From: an uncultured Erysipelotrichaceae bacterium
Lineage (GTDB): Bacteria; Bacillota_I; Bacilli_A; RF39; UBA660
Length of the DNA stretch: 5,288 nucleotides
Direction: 5' to 3'
Assembly (NCBI GenBank): GCA_902783215.1
Contig: CACZQD010000137.1
Coordinates: forward strand, 1 to 5,288
Shown: positions 1 to 5,153 of the stretch, piece after piece
Position numbering within the stretch: position 1 is the stretch's first letter
Layout: every line of letters begins with the position of its first letter
Notes under the pieces: generated by a model
Databases searched by the model: none
What the model was told of the DNA's origin: nothing
What the model saw: the letters and a program-made list of their open reading frames with translations, nothing else
Program-made: the position numbers and the translations under genes

Positions 1-2
1 AA

Positions 3-77
3 GCAGGATTAATTAATCATAATAAATTGAAACGAGTTACTGATCATAAAGGAGTATATGTTAAAATTAAAGTATAA
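3..77 (+). CDS. 3' end of an unidentified upstream gene (partial)
   Basis: An open frame enters from the left edge and stops at TAA 75-77, giving 24 residues that end in GVYVKIKV. The other two forward frames close within the first 17 bases. The stop lies directly at the start of a strong intrinsic terminator, which is the usual arrangement for the last gene of a transcription unit. The tail is basic and beta-strand-like, but too short to assign to a family, and I do not recognise it. It could be chance open sequence, although the terminator position makes a true gene end more likely. Confidence 0.5.
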   Translation, partial: AGLINHNKLKRVTDHKGVYVKIKV

Positions 78-105
78 AAACTATAGCCAAAACTATAGTT
101 TTTTT
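76..105 (+). terminator. Intrinsic terminator before priA
   Basis: A perfect 11-base-pair stem (76-86 with 93-103, core ACTATAG/CTATAGT) closes a six-base loop (CCAAAA) and runs into a T-tract ending at 105. It should end transcription of the upstream gene and separate it from priA. The outer A-U pairs mean it could work partly in both directions. Confidence 0.85.
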
Positions 106-131
106 GTATAATTAACTTAGGAGGTACTTTT

Positions 132-2285
132 ATGACAGTTGATGTATTAGTTGAATTAAAAGCTAAAGGAATAGATCAAACATATACTTATTTAGTTCCT
201 GATAATTTAAAAGAAGCAATTAGTGTGGGTATTAGAGTATTAGTACCTTTTGGTAAACAAAAATTAGAAGGTTTTGTTTTAAGTATTGGTAATAAATTGG
301 TTGATTTTGAACTAAAAAGTATTATTGATATTGTTGATTCAGAACCAATCTTAAATAAAGAAATGTTAGAACTAGGTAAATATATTAGTAAAAAAACATT
401 ATGTAATTTAATAAGTGCTTATCAAACAATGTTACCTAGTGCATTAAAAGCTCATAAAGGATTTAATATTAATAAAAAGTATTTAACTTATTTAGAACTA
501 GTAGATTATAATTATATACCTAAAAATGAATCTCAAAAACAAATAATAGAAAAACTAAAAAACAATAAACTATTAAAAAAAGATTTATTAGGTGTTAGTT
601 CTAGTTCGGTTAAAACTTTAATTAAAAATAATATAATAAAAGAAATAAAAGAAGAAACCTATCGTTTAAATGAAGATAACAACATCGAATCAAAAAAAGT
701 AATATTAAATAAATCACAAGAAACTGTAGTAAAAGAAGTCTTAAAGCATAATAATACATTTCATCCTTTTTTACTACATGGAGTAACTGGTAGTGGTAAA
801 ACAGAAGTATATATGCATATTATTGAAAAGATTATTCCTCAAAAAGAAGTAATTGTGTTAGTACCAGAAATTAGTTTGACACCACAACTTGTGAATACTT
901 TTCGCAAGCGTTTTGGTAATCAAATAGCTATAATGCATAGTGGTTTATCTGATGGTGAAAGGTATGATGAATGGCGAAAAGTACTAAAAGGAGAAGTAAA
1001 AATAGTTATTGGGGCTAGAAGTGCTATATTTGTACCATTTACCAATTTAGGACTAATCATAATCGATGAGGAACACACCGATACTTATAAACAAGATTCT
1101 AATCCTCGATATAATGCAATTGATATAGCCATTAAAAGAGCTAAAACGCATAATGCTATGATTTTACTTGGAAGTGCTACTCCATCTATAGAAAGCTATA
1201 CAAGAGCTAAAATAGGTACATATCAATTATTAGAAATGCCTAATCGTATTAATAATCAATTACCTGTTGTCACACTAGTTGATATGAAAAAAGAAATAAA
1301 AAAAGGTAATAGTGTTATATCTAGTGTGTTAAAAGAAGAGATAGAAAAAACTTTAAATAAAAAAGAACAAATAATTATTCTTCTAAATAGAAGAGGTTAT
1401 GCCACAACTATAATGTGTCAAGAATGTGGTAATATTATTAAATGTCCCAATTGTGATATACCATTAACTTATCATAAAAAATATAATAAAATGGTATGTC
1501 ATTACTGTGATTATACTACTTATAAACCATTTAATTGTCCAAAGTGTAATAGTAAAAAAATTAATTCTTTAGGTTTAGGAACAGAAAAACTGCAGGAAAT
1601 AATTGAAGAGATGTTTAACATAAAAACATTAAGAATGGATGTAGATACTACCTCCAGAAAAGGTAGTCATGAAAGAATACTAAAACAATTTAAAAGTAAA
1701 GAATCTTCAATTTTAATAGGCACACAAATGATAGCTAAAGGTCTTGATTTTGAAGATGTCACACTAGTTGGTGTGGTAAATGGCGATGCATCATTAAATA
1801 TTCCAGATTATCGTAGTAGTGAAAGAACTTATGACTTATTAAATCAAGTAGCTGGAAGAAGTGGAAGAAGTGAAAAAAAAGGTAAAGTAATTATCCAAGG
1901 ATTTAATATTAATCATTATGCTATTGAAAAAGCAAGTACACACGATTATATAGGCTTTTATGAAGAAGAAATGAATATTCGAAAGTTATTAAAATATCCA
2001 CCATATATTGACATTACACTATTAAGATTAGTTGGATATAAATATGATGAATTATATAATGAAGCAATAAAAATAGCAAGTTATTTAAAACAAAATAAAA
2101 ATATAGAAGTACTTGGTCCAAGTAGTAGTAATATGCCTAAAATAAATAATAAATATTATATTCAAATAATCATTAAATATAAAAAGTTATCTAGCGTTTA
2201 TGATAACTTAGTATATATTAATCAAAAATATAAGAAAAATAATAAAATAAACATCGAAATAGATATAAATCCTAAAAAATTGTGA
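132..2285 (+). CDS. priA: Primosomal protein N' (PriA), replication-restart DNA helicase
   Basis: PriA is a 3'-to-5' superfamily 2 helicase that binds stalled or repaired forks and starts reloading of the replicative helicase through the primosome. The 717 residues are slightly short for the family but complete. Residues 1-100 resemble the 3'-DNA-binding domain (TYTYLVP, VLVPFGKQKLEGFV). The helicase core has Walker A GVTGSGKT (217-224), DEEH (312-315), GSAT (347-350), GTQMIAKG (530-537) and QVAGRSGR (572-579). Eight cysteines in four CxxC pairs (429/432, 438/441, 456/459, 469/472) form the two PriA zinc sites. The ATG at 132 follows AGGAGG (119-124) with a seven-base gap. A -10-like TATAAT lies at 107-112 without a clear -35. 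The last 51 bases occur again at 3299-3349 beyond the nuclease gene, so this tail may have been replaced by an insertion. Identification is firm; transcription start is not. Confidence 0.97.
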   Translation: MTVDVLVELKAKGIDQTYTYLVPDNLKEAISVGIRVLVPFGKQKLEGFVLSIGNKLVDFELKSIIDIVDSEPILNKEMLELGKYISKKTLCNLISAYQTMLPSALKAHKGFNINKKYLTYLELVDYNYIPKNESQKQIIEKLKNNKLLKKDLLGVSSSSVKTLIKNNIIKEIKEETYRLNEDNNIESKKVILNKSQETVVKEVLKHNNTFHPFLLHGVTGSGKTEVYMHIIEKIIPQKEVIVLVPEISLTPQLVNTFRKRFGNQIAIMHSGLSDGERYDEWRKVLKGEVKIVIGARSAIFVPFTNLGLIIIDEEHTDTYKQDSNPRYNAIDIAIKRAKTHNAMILLGSATPSIESYTRAKIGTYQLLEMPNRINNQLPVVTLVDMKKEIKKGNSVISSVLKEEIEKTLNKKEQIIILLNRRGYATTIMCQECGNIIKCPNCDIPLTYHKKYNKMVCHYCDYTTYKPFNCPKCNSKKINSLGLGTEKLQEIIEEMFNIKTLRMDVDTTSRKGSHERILKQFKSKESSILIGTQMIAKGLDFEDVTLVGVVNGDASLNIPDYRSSERTYDLLNQVAGRSGRSEKKGKVIIQGFNINHYAIEKASTHDYIGFYEEEMNIRKLLKYPPYIDITLLRLVGYKYDELYNEAIKIASYLKQNKNIEVLGPSSSNMPKINNKYYIQIIIKYKKLSSVYDNLVYINQKYKKNNKINIEIDINPKKL
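2235..2285 (+). repeat. Direct repeat copy 1: functional 3' end of priA
   Basis: These 51 bases encode the last 16 PriA residues (from KNNKINIEI to KKL) plus the TGA stop. They match 3299-3349 at 49 of 51 positions with no gap, at an offset of 1064 bases. The mismatches are 2255 (C versus T) and 2279 (A versus G). Beyond the stop the copies diverge at once (AAAAGGAGG here, TATAATTAAA there). Upstream the match dissolves into A/T-rich sequence, so the left border is uncertain by a few bases. Confidence 0.95.
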
Positions 2286-2300
2286 AAAGGAGGAATACAC

Positions 2301-3290
2301 ATGTTAGAACAATCGTTTAAAGAAATAACTAATAGTATCAAAGATATGGTTAGTAAAACTCAGTTAGATATAATGTTAGATGCTAATTCTAAATTGATTA
2401 ATTTATATTATAATATAGGTAAAACTATATCTGATAATTATAAATGGGGAAATAAGTTTATTGATAATTTAGCCTTAGAATTAAAATTAGCATTTCCTAA
2501 TTTAAAAGGTTTTTCTGTTAGAAATTTAAAATATATGAAAAATTTTTATAACGAATATAAAGATGAATCTGAAATTGTGCAACTGGTTGCACAATTACCT
2601 TGGACTCATAATATAACTCTTATTGAAAAGGTCAAAGATAAAAAAATTCGTAAATGGTATATGGAACAATGTGTGATAGAAGGATGGTCTAAAAGTATTT
2701 TAATTTATCAAATAGATACCAATTTATATGCTAGACAAGTTAAAAATGTAAAACATAACAATTTTGAATTAACTTTGAAAAAGCATAGTGATTTGGCAAA
2801 TAATATGATGAAAGAACCATATGTATTTGATCTAATGGAGTTGACTAATGATTATAAAGAACGTGAATTAGAAGATAAAATGATTGAAAGATTAAAAAAT
2901 GTTCTTTTAGAATTAGGAAATGGTTTTTCCTTTGTGGGTAATCAATATAAAATTACAGTTGATAATCAAGATTTCTATATTGACTTATTATTTTATCACA
3001 TTAAATTAAAATGTTATGTTGCAGTTGAATTAAAAGTTGATGAATTTAAACCAGAATATGTTAGCAAAATTGGTTTTTATCTTACTGCGCTAGATGAAGA
3101 TATAAAAGATGAGAGTGATAATCCTTCCATTGGTATAATACTATGTCAAAATAAAAGTAATAAAATTGTAGACTATACTTTGAAATATATTAATAAGCCT
3201 GTTGGAGTTAGTGAATACAAAATATTTGATAAGATATCTAATGAATTGCCAACCGAAGAAGATATAAAATTACATATTGATGATATATAA
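2301..3290 (+). CDS. DUF1016/YhcG-family PD-(D/E)XK nuclease
   Basis: The 329 residues match the two-domain layout of the YhcG family. Residues about 10-145 form a helical DUF1016 N-terminal region with the family-like stretches LINLYYNIG, FSVRNLKYMKNFY and VAQLPWTHN (95-104). Residues about 185-310 form a PD-(D/E)XK nuclease fold: E191 in the leading helix, D228 in FYIDLLFYH, and E243/K245 in AVELK, so the catalytic residues look intact. Known members are predicted nucleases linked to restriction loci and mobile DNA; their substrate is not settled. The ATG at 2301 follows AGGAGG (2288-2293) with a seven-base gap. The gene lies 15 bases after priA, in the same reading frame and separated only by the priA TGA, and has no promoter of its own that I can see, so it probably rides on priA transcription. 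No methylase, specificity subunit or antitoxin lies beside it. The duplicated priA tail just downstream marks it as an insertion. Confidence 0.9.
   Translation: MLEQSFKEITNSIKDMVSKTQLDIMLDANSKLINLYYNIGKTISDNYKWGNKFIDNLALELKLAFPNLKGFSVRNLKYMKNFYNEYKDESEIVQLVAQLPWTHNITLIEKVKDKKIRKWYMEQCVIEGWSKSILIYQIDTNLYARQVKNVKHNNFELTLKKHSDLANNMMKEPYVFDLMELTNDYKERELEDKMIERLKNVLLELGNGFSFVGNQYKITVDNQDFYIDLLFYHIKLKCYVAVELKVDEFKPEYVSKIGFYLTALDEDIKDESDNPSIGIILCQNKSNKIVDYTLKYINKPVGVSEYKIFDKISNELPTEEDIKLHIDDI
2574..2595. repeat. Inverted repeat inside the nuclease gene
   Basis: Two perfect 10-base arms, ATTGTGCAAC (2574-2583) and GTTGCACAAT (2586-2595), flank a two-base centre. The repeat lies in the coding sequence for IVQLVAQL, just ahead of the family-like PWTHN stretch. 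It uses GTG and CTG codons, which are uncommon in this AT-rich window. It could be a protein-binding dyad, an mRNA hairpin or a by-product of the similar codons for VQ and VAQ. The symmetry is seen directly; the function is unknown. Confidence 0.7.
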
Positions 3291-3298
3291 TAATAATA

Positions 3299-3349
3299 AA
3301 AAATAATAAAATAAACATTGAAATAGATATAAATCCTAAAAAGTTGTGA
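3299..3349 (+). pseudogene. Direct repeat copy 2: fossil of the priA 3' end
   Basis: This untranslated fragment still carries, in frame, the last 16 priA codons and a TGA at 3347-3349. It differs from 2235-2285 only at 3319 and 3343, both third codon positions that leave the amino acid unchanged (ATC/ATT Ile, AAA/AAG Lys). It lies nine bases after the nuclease stop codon and 23 bases before the aquaporin start. It is best read as the original end of priA, displaced when the nuclease gene entered. It no longer has a start codon or a reading frame leading into it. Confidence 0.85.
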
Positions 3350-3355
3350 TATAAT
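3347..3355 (+). promoter_or_regulatory. Possible extended -10 promoter for the aquaporin gene
   Basis: The sequence TGATATAAT is a perfect extended -10 element (TGnTATAAT). Its TGA is the stop codon of the priA fossil. There is no recognisable -35, which extended -10 promoters can do without. Initiation would fall near 3361-3363, giving a very short leader that just includes the AAAGGAGG at 3361-3368. In an AT-rich genome such matches can arise by chance. Confidence 0.4.
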
Positions 3356-3372
3356 TAAATAAAGGAGGATAT

Positions 3373-4059
3373 ATGAAAAAATTAGTATGTGAATTTATTG
3401 GAACATTATGTTTAGTTTTATTTGGATGTGGGGTAGCCGTTTTGACAAATGCAGATATAGTTACAACAGCCTTAACTTTTGGTTTAACAATTGTCACACT
3501 TGCTTATGTAATTGGAAATATATCAGGATGTCATATTAATCCAGCGGTATCATTTGCAATGTTTTTAGATAAAAGAATGACAGGTAAAGAATTCATAAGA
3601 TATGTTGTTGCTCAAACTTTAGGAGCTTTAGTAGGCGCACTTTTACTCGCACTCATTTTAAATAGTGTTGGAAATATTGGAGATTATTCAGCTACATCAT
3701 TAGGAACCAATTCTTATGGTGGATTTGGTGCTAAAATGTTTGGAGCATTTATAGCAGAAATTATTATGACTTTCTTCTTTGTTTTTACAGTACTTGGAGT
3801 AACTAAAGATAAAGATAAAAGTAATATAGCTGGTATAGTAATTGGTCTTGCCTTAACTTTTGTACATCTTTTTGGAATTAAATTAACCGGAACTTCAGTA
3901 AATCCAGCTCGTAGTTTAGGTCCAGCAATAGTTATGGGTGGTAAAGCACTAAAACAAGTTTGGTTATTTATTCTTGCTCCATTAGTAGGATCTGGTTTTG
4001 CCGCAACACTATATAGATATTTATATAATGAAAAAAAGACTAAAAGAAAATCTAAATAA
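3373..4059 (+). CDS. aqpZ: Aquaporin Z-like water channel (MIP family)
   Basis: This is an integral membrane protein of 228 residues, the normal length for bacterial aquaporins, predicted to pass the membrane six times and to carry water down osmotic gradients. Both pore motifs are present: NPA at 56-58 and NPAR at 177-180. By spacing from these motifs, the selectivity-filter residues are F36, H165, T174 and R180, the same set as in E. coli AqpZ; this points to a narrow water-selective pore rather than a glycerol facilitator, which usually has Gly in place of His. No glycerol kinase or dehydrogenase gene is adjacent, which fits. The start follows AAAGGAGG (3361-3368) with a short four-base gap. 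The C-terminus is a basic tail (KKTKRKSK) overlapped by the next small gene. Transcription may start at the extended -10 at 3347-3355 or read through from priA. Confidence 0.93.
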   Translation: MKKLVCEFIGTLCLVLFGCGVAVLTNADIVTTALTFGLTIVTLAYVIGNISGCHINPAVSFAMFLDKRMTGKEFIRYVVAQTLGALVGALLLALILNSVGNIGDYSATSLGTNSYGGFGAKMFGAFIAEIIMTFFFVFTVLGVTKDKDKSNIAGIVIGLALTFVHLFGIKLTGTSVNPARSLGPAIVMGGKALKQVWLFILAPLVGSGFAATLYRYLYNEKKTKRKSK

Positions 4060-4216
4060 ATATATTATTCTAATGTTTATTCTCTTAGTATCAGCAGAAA
4101 TACTACTCAGAATAAATAATAAAATATTAAACATAATTGGATTATTTCTATTACCCCTTATCCTAATAGTAGGAATACTATTAATTAAACATGATAGAAA
4201 AACAGGAATCAAATGA
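4028..4216 (+). CDS. Small two-helix membrane protein, function unknown
   Basis: A 62-residue frame starts with ATG at 4028, overlaps the last 32 bases of the aquaporin gene and ends in TGA at 4214-4216. It has a basic start (MKKRLKENLNK), two hydrophobic segments at about 12-27 and 34-53, and a basic end (KHDRKTGIK), so both ends would face the cytoplasm. The frame extends upstream to a TTG at 3998, but the ATG gives a more natural basic membrane-protein start. There is no clear Shine-Dalgarno sequence; expression would depend on coupling to aquaporin translation. The two helices and the placement just before a terminator support a real gene, possibly an accessory peptide. I recognise no family, and chance open sequence is possible. 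Confidence 0.55.
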   Translation: MKKRLKENLNKYIILMFILLVSAEILLRINNKILNIIGLFLLPLILIVGILLIKHDRKTGIK

Positions 4217-4230
4217 TTCTTGTTTTTTTT
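4198..4230 (+). terminator. Intrinsic terminator after the aquaporin unit
   Basis: A stem of about 13 pairs (4198-4210 with 4215-4227, core ACAGGAATC/GATTCTTGT with one G-U pair) closes an AAAT loop and ends in an eight-base T-tract at 4223-4230. The stop codon of the small membrane protein (4214-4216) lies in the loop and closing pairs, so ribosomes finishing that gene would cover the hairpin. It separates the aquaporin unit from the pilin-like gene. Confidence 0.85.
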
Positions 4231-4231
4231 G

Positions 4232-4269
4232 TGTAAACAAATGTAAAATGTAAAAAAATAAGTTGTAAA
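4232..4269 (+). repeat. Four TGTAAA hexamers upstream of the pilin-like gene
   Basis: TGTAAA occurs at 4232-4237, 4242-4247, 4249-4254 and 4264-4269. The first two starts are ten bases apart, about one helical turn, and the last copy overlaps the probable -35 box. This could be a binding site for an activator or repressor of the next gene. Short A/T-rich words repeat easily at this base composition, so it is only a candidate. Confidence 0.3.
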
Positions 4270-4291
4270 AAAAAAGAATTTACTATATAAT
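4263..4291 (+). promoter_or_regulatory. Probable sigma-A promoter of the pilin-like gene
   Basis: TTGTAA (4263-4268) and a perfect TATAAT (4286-4291) are separated by 17 bases, the optimal spacing. Transcription would begin near 4298, leaving a leader of under 20 bases that carries the ribosome binding site AGGTGA (about 4305-4310). A second TATAAT at 4295-4300 has no -35 at a suitable distance. Confidence 0.7.
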
Positions 4292-4315
4292 TATTATAAT
4301 AAGTAGGTGAATTAA

Positions 4316-5116
4316 ATGAAATTGAATAATAAGGGATTTGCAATATCAACAGTAATGTATATTATTTTAATAATGGCCTTAGTATTAATAGTATCAATAT
4401 TAGGAATGCTAAGTTCACGTAAAATGACACTAGATAAAGTAAAAGATGCAACCTTAACTGAAGTAAAATCACGTGTCTTCGCAAAAATATATAATGTTGG
4501 AGATAAAATAAAAGTTGCTGGAGAATATTATTATGTTATTTCACGCAGTTCCAGAAGACAAGATTATGTTACTGCTTTAAAAGAACATCCATTAACAGTA
4601 GATGAAGTAAATAATAATAAAATAGGTAGTGATGGAGAAAATCATGTTAATAGATATGGTAGTACTGCATCAGGTGAAGCTTCAAATGAAAATGGATATG
4701 GAGGATTAACATATTATTCCAGTGAAAACTGCAATCAAAAAGGAAGTGGAGAAATTTATACTGATTGTAAAAAAGATTATAATGAATCAGATATAAAATA
4801 TGTAGTAGATGCATGGGCAAGTTCAACTTTTAATAGTGGTGAGTTAATTGAGATAGATGGAAATAAAGCACGATTAATTAGTCAGCCAGAATTAGTTAAT
4901 GATTTAGGATGTACATCTAATTATTGTAGTAATTCTCAATATAATTGGTTATATAATTCTAACTATTGGTATTGGACAATGACACCAGAACCTAATTATC
5001 ATCATCATATGTATACAGTTGATAGTTCAGGAAACGTTAGATACTGTAATATGACTACAGATGAACTAATTCGTCCTGTTATTAATGTCTATAAAAGTGC
5101 TATTGAAGAAGAATAA
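4316..5116 (+). CDS. Pilin-like exported protein with C-terminal WTMTP/RPVI domain
   Basis: The 266-residue protein begins MKLNNKGFAIST, resembling a class III prepilin leader: a short basic peptide, cleavage expected between G7 and F8, then a hydrophobic helix at about 8-31. The glutamate usual at mature position 5 is threonine here, so it may be a pseudopilin or simply a membrane-anchored protein. The body after residue 60 is polar and rich in Asn, Ser, Tyr and Gly, with five cysteines (139, 151, 199, 204, 244) that could pair outside the cell. The C-terminal part contains DIKYVVDAW (159-167), KARLIS (184-189), YWTMTP (219-224) and RPVINVYKSAI (253-263). This pattern resembles the DUF6273/FISUMP-like, probably C-type-lectin-like domains common in surface proteins of gut Bacillota; the match is from memory of the pattern. 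ATG 4316 follows AGGTGA by five bases. No pilus assembly gene is in view. A role in adhesion or ligand binding is plausible but unproven. Confidence 0.75.
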   Translation: MKLNNKGFAISTVMYIILIMALVLIVSILGMLSSRKMTLDKVKDATLTEVKSRVFAKIYNVGDKIKVAGEYYYVISRSSRRQDYVTALKEHPLTVDEVNNNKIGSDGENHVNRYGSTASGEASNENGYGGLTYYSSENCNQKGSGEIYTDCKKDYNESDIKYVVDAWASSTFNSGELIEIDGNKARLISQPELVNDLGCTSNYCSNSQYNWLYNSNYWYWTMTPEPNYHHHMYTVDSSGNVRYCNMTTDELIRPVINVYKSAIEEE

Positions 5117-5118
5117 TC

Positions 5119-5147
5119 TTGACAGTTTTTAATAAATTGTATATAAT
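5119..5147 (+). promoter_or_regulatory. Consensus sigma-A promoter of the T-box unit
   Basis: TTGACA (5119-5124) and TATAAT (5142-5147) are both perfect and separated by exactly 17 bases, making this the strongest promoter in the window. The -35 starts two bases after the stop codon of the pilin-like gene. Initiation should fall near 5154, just before the T-box structure. Confidence 0.92.
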
Positions 5148-5153
5148 ACATAA

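Larger units (their letters stand above)
2286..3349 (+). mobile_element. Candidate one-gene insertion at the priA stop codon
   Basis: This 1064-base unit holds a ribosome binding site, the DUF1016 nuclease gene and the second copy of the priA tail. Removing it by recombination between the two 51-base repeats would leave an intact priA directly followed by the aquaporin gene. That geometry is what integration at a gene's 3' end with restoration of the gene produces, as in many integrative elements and some free-standing homing nuclease genes. There is no integrase, transposase or terminal inverted repeat, so if it is mobile the nuclease itself is the candidate driver. A one-off recombination event or a local tandem duplication would leave a similar scar. 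The boundaries are seen in the sequence; mobility is inferred. Confidence 0.45.

Noticed and set aside
58..111. ATG with an upstream AAGGAG opening a 17-codon frame
   Set aside because: It runs through the terminator hairpin and its T-tract, and overlaps the end of the upstream frame; the Shine-Dalgarno match is easily explained by the codons for HKGVY.
2283..2301. priA and the nuclease gene are in the same frame, separated only by TGA, which could mean a fusion under a code where TGA is tryptophan
   Set aside because: All tryptophans seen in the genes here are TGG, no gene has an internal TGA, and the nuclease gene has its own ribosome binding site and ATG. TGA is read as stop.
3291..3310. 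TAA/AAT-rich run after the nuclease gene considered as a microsatellite or terminator
   Set aside because: There is no hairpin, the run is short, and most of it belongs to the priA tail copy; it is ordinary low-complexity A/T sequence.
4021..4212. 63-residue frame on the minus strand
   Set aside because: It is the antisense shadow of the small two-helix protein and the aquaporin end, with no ribosome binding site or promoter context favouring it.
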